The notes under the pieces: model-generated
What the model was told of the DNA's origin: nothing
The model's database searches: none
The model's input: the letters and a program-made list of their open reading frames with translations, nothing else
Position numbers and translations under genes: made by a program
Assembly: GCA_018873245.2 (NCBI GenBank)
Contig: JAEMBT020000007.1
Span: 10,685,129 to 10,749,128, forward strand
DNA length: 64,000 nt
Source of the DNA: Archegozetes longisetosus
Lineage: Eukaryota > Arthropoda > Arachnida > Sarcoptiformes > Trhypochthoniidae
Direction of reading: 5' to 3'
Shown here: one piece after another, positions 35,268-48,583 of the stretch
Layout: every line of letters starts with the position of its first letter
Position numbering within the stretch: position 1 is the first letter of the stretch

Positions 35268-38200
35268 GAGTTCACAGAATGTCATTAAAAACAAGAGTTT
35301 AATTGAAGCTGCAAGCTGCAGAATCCAGCAAAAAATATAACTATGTGAAAGCCATCAAAAATTGAATGTAAAACCATTGAATATTTTTCAAATAAATAGT
35401 TTATTTATCATTTGAAAACTTGTGATAAACCTAAAAAATAGACCTTGGTCCCTCTTTAATAAAACAAACTTCGGTTCCAAATCAAAAGAATTATAAGACC
35501 CGTAAAGAATATTAGTTAACGACTTATTTACACTGTTTATACTTAATAGATCGTTTCTAACTTTAAGAGCAAAAACGTTCGGGTTTTGTGGAAAAATTTC
35601 GAAAATTAGAAAATTCTGGTAATAAATTATTCAAAAGTATTTTAGGAGTTGTAAATTTATTAATAAGTTTGTTTTACAGGGCTAAGTGAAACTAACATAA
35701 ACAAAAATGACTGCAGCATAGTTTACTATGAGCTATTCCGGTGAGAGATGAAGCATAATTAGAATAGATGAGGTTTCAAGTCTTATTTGAAAAATATCTA
35801 ATGAGCCAGTAAACTACTATTTCATTCATTAATAGTAACTATTGTAGTCTACGTTTCATTTCACTGAGCACTTGTAAGGTACTATTGATTTTTTGTGTAA
35901 TCCAAACGTTAATTACATATCAAATTAATCTCCTGATTACGAAATTGTTGCGATTTCACTGACCATACGAAACTCATAATGGAATGATTGAATACTCACG
36001 TCCTAATTATGGTTGATCTACACAATAAATAACCCTGTCTTACCTTATTTGTCAGATCAGAAGTGCTTTTGAAGAAATAGATCCAAGATCTTATGAGCTT
36101 ATATCAAGATATTTGAAGTTTGATCCTTACTTTAGTGTTTCTTTACTCAGAGCTGTTTAGCGCAATATTCCTTTTAAAACCCGGACCAGAGATATAGAGA
36201 TATGAGTTAATACTCTAATAGGAAATAGATTCACCTTTTAATAGGAAATTCAAAGACTATCTTTCATGTTATTTAAGTACAATATATCGAAAGAGTAAAA
36301 GAAACTAATTTCCGACTGATTCTTGAGCACGAGGAAGAGTCTGCAATGAATTGCTAGATTTAACTCAAAGATATATAATATCCCTCTTCTTAAGAGCTGT
36401 ACACTTGAATAATATGCCGATAAATGTGACCAATACTGCGATCCAAAACATCTCTTCTTTTACGTAACAGAAGCTTATCATAAGAAGCATTCCACTGAAT
36501 TTGAGAAATTAAGACTTAGATACCAGAATAAATTTGTTTTCTTTCTTTCCTCTACAGAATTCTGAAAATTCACAAAATACTTTGCAGTAGTTTCTGAATT
36601 TTACCCCTATTTTTTCTAAAGAAAAATTATTTATTTGTCAGTTTTAGCTTTAGGAGAAATGCTGCATCAAATTCACAGCTTTTGAATCTGATGTATTTGA
36701 GTCATCCATTCTGTTGTTCGTTTTGTTTTCTTCTTTCAGTACTGAATTGTGAAGCACTTTGCTTATCATATTGTATAAAATAAGTTATTTTTAACTGAGT
36801 TAAGTTCAAATAACTTAATATAATTTGATGTATTGTAAAATTAACAGAACTAAACTCAAATAATATACAATTTTTGTTTAATAGTCACATTCTATAAATC
36901 GATATTAAAATTGAAGCTCTCGTTATGCAGTTTAAGAGAAAAATTAAACTGAATTTCAAAGAAAATGTTTGTTTTATTTTTCCTCATCTATACTGAATTT
37001 TACAGATTTACTCACATTATTTGCACATAAATTTGTCAATTTATTGTAGGTTAATTGAGTTCAACTTTATAGAATAGAGTAAAATAACTTTTTTCGACAA
37101 TAATAAAATAGAAGATATTTTCTAGAAAAGCCAATTGTAAAACTTGCTTCAAGCAAAAGCAAAAATATGGTTTAGTTAGCCCTACAGTTGGCACAATACT
37201 ATTTTTTTGAAAATCGATGTCCATAACAATACAGAAGTAAGTCGTAAAAGCAGCTTCTTTTTTACTTGATTTGCCGAACACGATTCCGTTACCACTGATT
37301 CTCAATGTTGATATATTCGTTGAACGCCTCAGATATAAACTTATTCGATTGAATTGATTATACTTTTAAAACTAAGCTTCTATAACAAAAAGGGTATGTG
37401 ATTAGTCAGGTGTTCTCTCGTCTCATAAGACATTCTTTAGCGCATTTTTTTTGTTGCTTATCAAGCGTTAAGCTATAGATTGATTGAATATTGCAAGCTT
37501 TCAAGATATACACAAGAATACAATTCATGAATCAAAGTCAGATATGTCACAAATTCAGCTCTCAATAGCTTAACACTCTTAAGGAAATGAGATTTTTTCG
37601 TTTGAGAGATTTATTCCAAATTTGAATCTATTTTTTGATGTTTACTCTGTGAGCGTCAGATTAATTGTTTTGATAAAGATTTATATGATTTTGTGATAGC
37701 TGTTAACTCATTAGAAATGACCTTCAAATTTGTCCTCACTATTAATGGTCTGGTGATGTGAAAAAAAGTTTTCATCTAATTTGAAGATACAGTAACAGAC
37801 TTAGTAGACTTGAGTAACAAATTGCATTAGAAGTGCTCAAAGGTAATAGTTCAATAATTAAAGATTAATATTATTCTCTTCTTTACTGCTTAAGTTCATT
37901 AGAAAAAAGAAAAAATTTAAAGCACTAATTGTGTAATAAGTCAATCTTTATCCCTATGGAAAATAGTCAGACTATAGACTAGACAAATAAATCTTATGAA
38001 ACAACTTCTAATTACTTAGAGTTGAAGGTCAGACCATAGTGACAATTATTTATATTTGAACTTCAAATTCCGAACTTCAATTCTTCTTTCATCACTATTT
38101 GAACAATTAAGTGAACAGAAGAAATTCTGAACAATGAAAAATCGTCTGAATTGATCCAATTCATTTTATCATTCTTCTAATACATAATAGATACATTCTT

Positions 38201-41200
38201 AGCAAAAATTATTTTTTAAACACATTCTTAAACTCAATAATAGAAAAATTTTAGTCTACTTTTGAACCGTATAAGATTGAAGTGAACCTGAGTCCAAATG
38301 TGTGCTTAGAATACAAATTTTGTTCGTTACCTGAGTCACATTATTTCAAAGATTTTGACTCATTTTGTAATAAATCATTCAATAAAGGTGTAGAAAACTC
38401 GAACTTTATTTCAAGTAATATTAGCAAAAGTTAAAATTCACTTAGAATAATTTGTAATTAATTATCTAAAATAATTAATTGTGAAAAAATTCCAGATTCA
38501 AGTTTGATTCAACTGAATGGTATACCGCGAAATTACTCCAATTTTACATAATTAGTTGTCCTATTATCTGATCCCATTATTAATTTATAAAAGATGACAA
38601 ATTGTGTGCAAAAAACATTATTTTAGATATAAATTATAGATTACTTTTGGAAATATTCAATTATTCTCATTAGACTAAAAGCTGGTCTTAATAGCATTCA
38701 AAACAGAACTTATTTGTGTCTAATGTCGTTAAAACAATCAAAAGTAAAAGCAAATTAACCCTATATTATTTCAGAACAAACATTAAAAGTAATTACTATA
38801 ACTTATTGGTCAATTCAAATCAAATCCACATATTTTGATAAATGCCAGTTTGATGAGTACGAGTTAGCCCCAAATTAATTTGTTTTATGCTTATTCATAA
38901 AAACCATAACACTTATTGTAACACATATTACCAATAAATCTAGTGAAAGTGGCACAATTTATTGGAGAAACCACAAGAGGATGATTAAACAAAATCACCA
39001 TTTATACTATCGGTTTTGCAAACCTTTCCGATGGTACTAAAAATAATCAGGTTAATCAGTTTTGTGCTAGATCATAACAGCTTCGATTGGGCTCATTTGA
39101 TCGCAATTATTTATAAATGTATTGTAAATAACATAGGAATTAGCAGTTGCCATAGTAGTGAGTGCAACATCATTTTTAATATAAATTACAAAATAACGTG
39201 ACAAAACCGTATTTCGCATCCAAAAAGATTTGTTTTCCTAAAGTGCGTAAAATACAATACTGAATATGTTCATTTCAAAAAATCATTGATAAACTAATTA
39301 CAAGTTTAAGGGATACAACAGTGACTGTAATCCAAATATTTATATGTTTTGCGAAATCTAAATTAAGTATAGATAAAATTGTAAACCATTGTGAAATAGC
39401 AGGTACAACGTTCTACTTAATTAAATTGTCGAGTTAATAGGATTAATTTATCCTTTAGTTTGAGAGCAATTAACTTTAGTTGTTTTGTTATTTGTATCTA
39501 TCTATACGAAAGAACAGTGAGATTCTTTTCATCAAATAATTGAACGACAATTAGTTATTGAATTTGCGACGTAGTCATCAGTTCAAGTTTGATGGGCCAG
39601 AATTTTGATTTTTATTAAATTTTTACTATCACTTTACACGTTTAGAGTTTTATAAAATAAAACCTTAATCATTTTTAAATATTCATATACTCAATAAGTC
39701 CATAAGTTTATATACTAACAAGTAATGCAACCAAATAGTTTAAGATCTTTTATTTGAATTTATATCAGAAATCAAGATGGTCGTTGCCGTACTCCAAATG
39801 TGTACAATGATAGTTATACTCTGCCACTAAATTGTAGTCAGATGGTTCCTTCTAAGTGTACGTTTTCTAACAATTAAGTTAAAGATTATTACCTGTATAT
39901 ATGTGGATCGATTACACGAAATTGGTTGGTAAACGAATCAAATCTTTTTTCAGTTCCCATTGGTATCTTTTAATTTTTTAAGAAAATCTATGAGAGAACA
40001 TATTTCACGTTCAAATTATTCATTATCTACTGGAAAAATTAGCAAAAATGTCATAATCGTGTCAATTAAAAGAAAAAGAAGATACTTTAATTCAATTAAA
40101 TAGCATTTAATGATCTGGAAAGCTCAGTTAGAGCCTATGTCCCCCATATCTATTGCCAGATGCGACACTGTGTTTAATTGTAGGATAGTGAAACTGCAAC
40201 CATATAATGTTGATAATAGAATAGTGTAGCACTGATTGCCCAGACGCATTACTTTAACTTAATTCCAACTGTTCTTAACATCTGATTCTTACTGACAATT
40301 TTTCATCCGATTTTTCTAACCTTTCCTATCTCTGTAACAAAACTAAAGCCACATCTAACCAGCTAGTTTAAAAGCTAGTGTGCTCATTTCTTTCATTTCT
40401 TTTGACAGGTTGTTATATTAATCAGGTATTCATTTATTCACATTTGTATCGATTATGAAATAAGTGAAGAACTTTTAAAAGTCTTATTATAGTTTTCACT
40501 TCAATAAAAAGATTACATTTCGAGAATAGGAGTGAGAACAGAGCTGGTAAAGTGTTAAGCAATAAGAATAAAAGCTATGGTGTTTTCAGAATTCCATTAA
40601 AAGATTTATGAGAGAAAATTATTTTAAGGTTCGAGATTATAAAATATGAAATACATTTTTTATAAGCTTAAGGCTTAGAAATTTTTTTATTAAGAAGTTT
40701 GAGTATAACTAAAGTTTTATCCAGAAAACTATTAGGAGATAGTGAGAGTGCCTAAAATACAGTTAAGACTAACTCATTTTCGTCATTGAAAGGCATAGAT
40801 CAATAAGTTATATGTCACACAACATGAGGTATAATCGCGTAGACCTTGGAGCCCATTTTTAAAGTAATCATCAAACCTTACAAACTTCATCTATGCTTAA
40901 CTCTATCTCAAAGATCTTATAATCTGTTCAATTTGTACTGAATTTCAACAAATATTTGTTTCGATGTTTTTCATGATTTGCCGATTATTATTCTATTAGT
41001 GATTGAGTTCTCATATTTACTTAAGGCGAGCAATAAAGATGAAAAAGTTTTTGTTTGCAATTAATGTAATTGAATGCGATCCGATCATAAATTACATAAC
41101 TCCGTTTTGTCAATATTGCTCAGCAAATACTACGTCAAAACCGCGAGTTCGATGAATCAAAAAGCGAAACGAGACCTAACATAACAGATATTGATATAGC

Positions 41201-42379
41201 TTTTGAGGTCGAATCAAAATTAGCTGATAGTTATGAGAAACGACAGAGCAATTGAGTAGAGAATTATTTATTTAATAGAACAACTTTTTCTACTGCACAG
41301 ATTGTTACTCGAGTATTGTTATTCTCGGTTTACTACAAGCGACTAAAGAAATAACAACTGCAAAATCAGATAATTGTTAAATCATCAGACAAAATAACCA
41401 TTATGCTGACAATACCGTTTCTACTGTTTACTACCAGAAAACAGCTAAATCTCACAAATAAACCATACGATAGAGCACAAGGCAATTCTACACAATCTCT
41501 CTATCAGTCATTACACACTATCGCTAAACAATCTTAATTCGACTCATAGTTATTAGTGCGATTCAATGTCGTGTAGAAGTTTTTGCTCAATTTTTTCTTG
41601 TTCACTTCAATTTACTTTCAACTCGATTTGCCATTTACCTAGGTAAAAATCACACTTAATTATCATGTTTCAGACATAATTTTTGTTGACAAAATTAAGC
41701 TAGTTTGACAGATTTGATCAAAACTATAATGTTGATTTTTTCAGTTCTTGAAACAATCAAATATATACTGGTAAGTTACAACATTTCAATATGATTTTAA
41801 CTAATTCCGCATCCATTCTGGATATTATATCTAGAACTTTTTCGCTTCAGTAATAAATATAGGAATTTCATACAAGCATTTGACTATATAAAACGCTCGT
41901 CTTTTACCGAACTAAATAATTTCAAAACTTTCATCAGTACTAATGTATATGCAAGTTATTTCGAGATTTTAATATAAAAACAATCTAAAACACATTGACT
42001 TTTGTTATTGATGATGTACAGGAAGGGTTTTTAATCAAAATTTCTTCAGTGAAATAAGACTTCTAAGAGATAAAAATAGAAAAAGTTTGCCTCCAAAAAC
42101 ATTCAGATCAAATACCTGAATGCGAGCACTTGGATAATTTGACTTTGTAATTTTGAAATGTACAGTCTGTCCAGAATATAGTGAACCTGCTTATAATGAA
42201 CATTCAGCTATAATGAACAACTTTGATCGCATATACTAATATAAATGGTATTCAGTTAAAGTCAACTCTTCTGAAGTTTGTGAAAATTAACAATGGTTTT
42301 CGCAAAAGCTCTCGAAATTATCGGCTTAGAGTTGCTCTTTCTATGAATTAACTTAATTCTGTCATTCCAACCTAATATA

Positions 42380-42929
42380 TTGGGCTGGCTAATAAGTCTC
42401 TTCGATTTTTTCATGTGCCGAAAAGAATTAATTCCACAATTCTTTTGAATAGCGCTCAATAGTAAGAGCAATATATTAAACGAAAGAACACATCTTTGTG
42501 ATCGGTTTGGTTTACTTTTCATTTATCTTATGAAATCTAGCAAGCCCAAATTTTTTTAATTGAAAACGACTACTGACGAAGTCCATATTAGGCATAGTAT
42601 GAGTTATGTGTTCAAGTAAGATAACTAATTGATGGACGCAACTAAACACATTTGCACCCTTTACGGCAAAAAGGTTTTCGATGTTCGCAAGTGTCAGTAT
42701 TGGTTTGCCAAATTCAGTTCTGGAGACTGAACTATCCGATCGGCCCGGTCCGATCAGCCTGTCGAGTTGGATAACGACGCCTTGTTTGCTCTGATCAAAA
42801 CAAATACACTTCAAGCTACTCGCGAACTAGATGAAAATCTCGGTTGCATAATTTATTAAAGTTTCACAAATTTTGAATAATAAAAATTTTAAGACTGAAA
42901 AGAATGAAAAGACTTATTAGCGAATCCAT
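42380..42929 (+). mobile_element. Internally deleted mariner-like element
   Basis: The ends match as inverted repeats: TTGGGCTGGCTAATAAGTCT on the left, ATGGATTCGCTAATAAGTCT on the reversed right. TA dinucleotides on both sides (42378-42379 and 42930-42931) fit the mariner target duplication. The element is 550 bp instead of the usual 1.3 kb. Between the ends is a broken N-terminal part of a mariner transposase. The whole catalytic (DDD) region is missing, so it cannot move by itself. The GCTAATAAGTC end type is common in mariner families of arthropods. Confidence 0.85.
42568..42859 (+). pseudogene. Mariner transposase N-terminal fragment (helix-turn-helix region)
   Basis: Reading the plus strand gives, in order, VHIRHSMSYVFK, then after two stops DATKHICTLYGKKVFDVRKC, QYWFAKFSSGD, a TGA where the family has Trp or another residue, then RSDQPVELDND and TLQATRELDENLGC. 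This is the paired DNA-binding part of mariner/SETMAR-type transposases, covering roughly the first 100 residues. At least three in-frame stops and the loss of everything after the second helix-turn-helix make it a fossil. A minus-strand 100-codon open frame over the same bases is only its shadow. Confidence 0.85.
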
Positions 42930-45900
42930 TATTTATTAGAGAATAAATACTTTGAAATTAAATTTTATAGTAAATATTTCAACGGCAACACTTATAATCA
43001 ATCTGACTACTGTGTCTCTAACAAACTGCTCACTATATCCGGAATAAACTGCTTTTGCAAATATTTTCTCAGTCAGAAGCTTGATCGTTAAGTTGATTGA
43101 AAATGTTATCTAAAGAATTTGACTTTCTCTCAGTAACAATTGGATTGGCCGTTAGATAAAGTTATCAAATTTCAGTTATTAATTACAATTATTATATAGT
43201 GTCGGCATCAATTATTCTGAAAGCTAGGTCTAAATCCATTAAAAAGGACTTATAGTTGCGCGAAAGTGAGCTTAATTCAATAATGATCAATTGGTGTGAG
43301 ATTCATCTTAATTTATTGGAACATGAATTCTCTTATCAAGTCATCTGATTTTCAATTAGGATTAAATAAAATCGATTGCAGCACATGGTGTAAGTTAATT
43401 TTAAAGAATGCTATTCTTCCCAAATCTACCTAAAATAATGTATTAGTTTGAATTATGTGTTCAGCTCATTGACTCAAACTTATTTTGAGAGATTGACTTT
43501 CAGAAGACTTTCTTTCATTGAAATTAATGTTTCCGACTGTTAGTATAGAAAATGAGTTCAAGTCTTAATTGTGTCTTTCAGTTACAACTTCTAAGAGCAT
43601 ACTTTATTCACAGACTAACAAAAGTTAATAAGTTTTAATAAATTAGAGGTAAAGTGAAATGCAGTATAAAAAGTTTTAGAGACTGCAATATAAATAATAT
43701 TGAGTTTTTTAGCGTTAGTTATAGCACTAAACAGTGATTGAATAAGTGCAGTAACTTTCTCAGTAAGACTCATTAATATGCATTAAAAGCCTTCTTTTAT
43801 TCAACTCTGTCAAATCTGCTTTTGCCACAAAATTTTCAACAACATTCTCCTCCTTTAAACTTACTTTTTAATAGAAACTAAATTGAAATTCTTAAGTGTG
43901 AGCTAAATAAACGTCAAACATGTTTATTTAATAACTAACTAATGTAGAGGTAGTTGTTTGAGGTCTAACCACTTGAGTGACAAATACTGAATAAAGTAAT
44001 TTCTAGAAGTTTGATTTAAGCAATTTTGTTAAAATGATTAGTCCTTTCACTTTTTCGACAGTCGATGGTAAAAGTTATAATTTGTTCGCCATACAGAGCT
44101 AGAACTATTTAGGCAGAAACTTTTTTATCAATTTAATATTCCTTACGATGAACGTTTTCTCGTGATAAATGGTAACCGATAAAACAAAGTTCTTTCTCTT
44201 ATTCTAAATGAAGTACGAGAAGATTTTTTGTGAAAAAAAAACGCTCAATCTACTTTGACATTCGTAAACCTATTGTTTTAATAATTCTAATGGAATTAAT
44301 AGTTCCAAATGTTTCTCAATACTATAATTTATTGTTTTATTTCTATTTATATAATGAATTTAAGAAAAAGATTAGACTATTCTATATTGTATAAGATAAC
44401 TAAATAATTGTCTGCAATCAATGAAATAACAGATAAAATAAATGAATTGTACAACAAATTGAAGTGCAAAATATTTGTTTCATTTTCATCTAAAGTTATT
44501 TGTAATGTTCATTATTTCTTACTAGTTATTAATGGTTCTGCCATTTTTAGATCTATTGCTCTTTTTATTTAGACTTCAATTATTTATCTATTGAAATTTG
44601 AGTTAATTATAAATTTTCGTGTGATTGAGATGATTAAACTAAAATGATTTTTCTCTTAAAATCTCCTTTATTTCAATATAAGCTGTATTTGTAAGATTTT
44701 ATTCACATAGAATTGTCAATCAGGTACTGAAAATCTAAACTTTTGCCATAAAATCATTTTAAACGCTCATTAGGTTGATTTTATTTTTCGTTGTTGGATA
44801 AAAAATTTGATTAAACTTGGGATTTGATTTTCTATTTATTCTGCAGTTAATCCAAAAGTTATGGCAGAATCCATATAAAGAGTTTTGAAGGCGAGTATTT
44901 GCCGATATTGTTGTGATTTATGCTCAGACTCGAAAAGTCCATTAAGTGGTGATATTCTCTACTCAGATATTATCCCAAATCGCTAGAGTTCTATAGTTTG
45001 ACTGAACTGGCCCACAGATCATAACTGCTGTTTTCAATACAAGAAAATCTCATTTTTTTAATAACGAAAACATAAATATTTATTTGAATTGAAAAATGAC
45101 AGCAAATAAAATTTAAATTCTTATGAGAAAAATGTGAATTTATTTCGAAGCTTGAAGCGAGGGCAATAACACACTGAAAAGCTTTGTCCGAATGAGTATC
45201 CATGGATTTAATGAAACCTTAAACAAATCTATTAATGCGAAGTTTTGCTCTCATTCAAATCATAAAAGTGTGACCGCAAACATAACAAAACTAAAATTGA
45301 AAATTGTTCTGGGAAACCATATCGAGAGCTCTCAATATATGAATGGTACAAATGACAGGATAGTTTTGAGACAATTTCAAATATTAATATTTATTTGACT
45401 TGTTTGTTTTGACATTCCTTTGGTAGTAATTTAAAGTTTTCTATTTTCTTATTATTTGTGAAGTCAAGTTGAAAAGGATCTGATCGTTGCCAAAGATGAT
45501 TGATATGAAAAATAAAAATCACATAAATAAATAGATTTATGTGTTGTTTGGTAGCACTAGTATTCATACATGAACATAATCCTAACCAAAATGAATGCAT
45601 TCATTTTGACAGAGATTCAATATTTGTTGTAAGACATATAAATTAATGTTAAGATTTTATTGATGGAACTACAAGACTAGACGCTATTGCTAATATAATA
45701 TACAATTGAATGCCAGCAATAACTACTAGTCAATGTTAAAAGAAACAGTTATTTCCTTGACTTTTGTCAATAGAAACTCTGAAATCATGAATTTATCGTT
45801 CCTAATATATTTATGACTCAACAATGCTTTATTACCAAAATCCAGGTCAAGGAAACCCGAACTCATTCCACTCTAAGTCTATCTCTCACTTAAAAATTCA

Positions 45901-46234
45901 TAAATATCTCTCAACTAAATCTTAAGGAGAATTTTGACTCACTTTACAGAATAGAGAATTTGATTTTTGTAGCCCTAGAAGCTAGCAAACTTTATCAGTT
46001 TGCTAACAACCTTTACGATTCAATGCAAACAATGAAAATCTTTGCAAGAGGACTATTGACACGCGTGCTACTGATTAAGTCAACAATCAAATTTAATTAA
46101 GCGTAAGTTTATTACCCGTTAAGATATTCAGTATTAATTGAGTCACTATAAAAAACTGTTAAAACTAGCCGAAAAAATTTAAAACAGATCTGAACTCCCG
46201 TTATTTTAAGCTCAAACAACTATTAGTTAAAGAG

Positions 46235-47260
46235 ATGGAGAAGGAATGCATGAAATCAGCTTCGGGTATTGACAAGCTTGAAGAGAGAAAGTGTAATATG
46301 AATGAAGAATCGAGAATTTGGGCAGAAGATAAGTGTTCGATTTGTTTGGATGTAATAAAAAGCAAGTGCTCCACTGACACGTGTGAACACCAGTTTTGCT
46401 TTCTATGTTTGCATCACTGGTCATCGCAACATAGTTTTTGTCCACTTTGTCGACAAACTTTTCAAATCATCAAATATAACATTCGATCGGACAATGATTT
46501 TGATATCTTTCTAGTCGATAATCAAGAGAATGCATTCCGACAAACACTTTTGAGTCAATTGAATTCTTTGCGAACAGAGTTGTCGGCCTCGAGAGTTATG
46601 ACTGAACAACAAATGGATCGGTATAGGCGACAGTTTGAGTCAGCAGAACTTAGAATTCATCGAATCACAGAAAGTATTGCTCGAATAGATGCCATTAATA
46701 ATCAAAATAATGCACATATTGAAGAGACAATTAATGATATCAGAGATAACTATTTGTCTGGTTTAGAAGATGTTGAAAGTATTGGCTCAACAGATTCAAT
46801 ACCAAGTTTAGAGTCTGTAGAATTGGCCGAAACTGAAGATCTTGATGCCGATCGTACTTCGGAAATAGTCGATGAAACAGTTGACAGAATTGTTGGCAGT
46901 GTTAGTGACTCAATCGCAGAACTGATAGAACAGATTTTCAACGAACATTGCAATCGTTTAGAGAGTATTAATTCGACCAATCCTTTGAATAGATCTTCGC
47001 ATTTAGGACTGGCTCCAAGTACTCAGGCTCGTGAAAGCCAAGATCTGCCAAATGTGACCGCACATCAAAGTATCATTTCTTCGGCTCAAAGCCTATTCGA
47101 CTCTCCATTTATTCAGAACGAAGTTCAGAGAATGATCGACCAACTATTTAGTGATACTATTGATCATAATATGCCTTCAGCAGAATCTGAGGAAAATGAA
47201 AATGAGGATAAAGTGAATGATCAAAATGAGGAAACAAATGGTAGCAATCGGAATGAATAG
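46235..47260 (+). CDS. RING-finger protein, Topors-like, intronless
   Basis: 341 aa. A C3HC4 RING lies near the N-terminus: C34, C37, C50, H52, C55, C58, C69, C72, spaced as in the Topors family (CSIC, CEHQFCFLC, HW, CPLC). The sequence after it (RQTFQIIKYNIRSDNDFDIF) also follows the Topors pattern of a RING followed by an R/K-rich turn and a D-F motif. Topors is a nuclear ubiquitin and SUMO E3 ligase. Residues about 94-165 are Glu/Gln/Arg-rich with regular hydrophobics, a probable coiled coil. The rest is acidic and Ser/Thr-rich, ending in an E/N-rich tail. It is about a third the length of vertebrate Topors and lacks the Arg/Ser-rich region, so it may be a short paralog or only share the RING. 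An alternative start is Met22. AATAAA follows at 47295. Confidence 0.85.
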   Translation: MEKECMKSASGIDKLEERKCNMNEESRIWAEDKCSICLDVIKSKCSTDTCEHQFCFLCLHHWSSQHSFCPLCRQTFQIIKYNIRSDNDFDIFLVDNQENAFRQTLLSQLNSLRTELSASRVMTEQQMDRYRRQFESAELRIHRITESIARIDAINNQNNAHIEETINDIRDNYLSGLEDVESIGSTDSIPSLESVELAETEDLDADRTSEIVDETVDRIVGSVSDSIAELIEQIFNEHCNRLESINSTNPLNRSSHLGLAPSTQARESQDLPNVTAHQSIISSAQSLFDSPFIQNEVQRMIDQLFSDTIDHNMPSAESEENENEDKVNDQNEETNGSNRNE

Positions 47261-47294
47261 AAATAATTCAATGAATAGTCAGCTGAAACTTATA

Positions 47295-47300
47295 AATAAA
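47295..47300 (+). terminator. Candidate polyadenylation signal of the RING gene
   Basis: AATAAA 35 bp after the stop codon, a tight but normal spacing for a compact arthropod gene. Confidence 0.6.
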
Positions 47301-47851
47301 GTTTCGATTATGTAAATAATTTTGTTTAAGTTTAGGTATAAGTTGGCGAATAAGTTACTGGAATTATTGGCCAATTGTTTGAATGAGAAAGTATTTTTTC
47401 CCAAAAAACATTGTTATTTATTGGCTTTTACTCAAAACCTTATCTCTAATTGAGGGAAAAAATGGTTCTCTTTGTGTGTCGAAGTCTTGCTGAAAATTGC
47501 GATCACAGGAAATAGAGTACAAGAGAGCTTATTATAGCAATGATCAGCTCATATCAGTTCTTATATGAAAGTTACTCCCCGTCGGGTGATCTCTTCAAAC
47601 TTCTATTCAGCTTCTTTTGCACTACTAGATGACCGAAAGCAATTCCGTATCAAAAACATTCACTATTTTATTGGGAATCTTGTGATTTTGTTTCCTAATG
47701 AATAAATCGATAGATCGTATTCTGTATTGAATTGAATTCCAAGAAGAGTCAGATTCAATACTTCATAGTTCATTGAATTACTAAAAAATCTCAGCCTTTC
47801 TATTCATAAAATAACGTAAAACGTGAATCTTTTCAATTGAAAATGTGATAT

Positions 47852-47991
47852 ACACCCCAACTCTTTTGTGGTGATCCCGCTTAAAATGAGCACTAAGTTC
47901 TATACCGGAAATGGAATCTATAGTTGATTGAGTTGGGATATAGTGAACGGTTTTGACTGTACAGACCCGTTCGCTATAAATGGGTTAGAGG
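47852..47991. mobile_element. Decayed MITE of the TTATAGTGAAC family
   Basis: The right part is a clear hairpin: GGGATATAGTGAACGG (47935 onward) against CCCGTTCGCTATAAATGGG (about 47966-47984). The outer left end (CACCCCAACTC) matches the reversed right end (CCTCTAACCCA) only loosely, so the true element may be just the inner 60 bp. Related to copies at 6130 and 42163 by the core motif. Confidence 0.4.
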
Positions 47992-48583
47992 AAGATACTT
48001 AGTGCCTGACATAGTTTCTAATCTATCAAATCCTTTTTTATAATAGATTCTGTGGTAATATTGGCTGAAAGTATTTTCAATTATATTAACTTGTCAATTA
48101 AGTAATTAGTTATTCTATGCTGATTCGTTTATAACTCGACAACTTCGGTACAATCACTTCAGGTTTAGGACTCAGAAAAAGGTAATGAGATTTTGATTTG
48201 ACTAGTCTCCCGATAATTATCGTAGAACTTCGTTACGAAATCAGTTGGAATTCTCATCTAAAAGCAGTTATATGAAGTTAGCTGCACTTGTAATCAATAC
48301 ATTACAAGATGACCGAAATCTCAGAATTTAATTTTTGCAATCATTCAGTTTTTGGTTTGAGTGATTATTTCATCGTTAACACTAATTGACATATAATAGG
48401 TCTAATTACGAATTTAATTTCTGATCTCCTCAAAAATCATTTACATATCTTATGCCAATTAAGAGCTAAGTAAAAAAATTTAACTTCAGATTCAATTCGG
48501 AATATGACACAGTCCTGTTACAGAATGTGCTCTTTATTTTTTGCGACACACACTTAATTAATCAACAGCATATGTACAAAGTA

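Larger units (their letters stand above)
42163..43051. mobile_element. Pogo/Tigger-like MITE interrupted by a mariner
   Basis: The left end reads CAGTCTGTCCAGAATATAGT, preceded by TA. The reverse complement of the right end reads CAGTTTATTCCGGATATAGT, followed by GAGCAG. The ends are about 890 bp apart. Removing the mariner at 42380-42929 leaves an element of about 340 bp, a plausible MITE size. The TATAGTGA(A/G)C core links it to the elements at 6130 and 47852. Confidence 0.45.
33676..46234. other. Intergenic, no gene recognised
   Basis: About 12.5 kb of AT-rich DNA. Apart from the transposon remnants at 35015-35267 and 42163-43051, I see no coding signal. Short frames at 37051, 39016, 44991 and 45391 lack motifs, consistent starts or splice partners. 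No AATAAA lies close behind the PDIA3-like stop, so its 3' end is not placed. Confidence 0.5.

Noticed and set aside
42512..42814. Minus-strand 100-codon frame
   Set aside because: Antisense of the mariner transposase fragment; the plus strand gives the recognisable transposase motifs.
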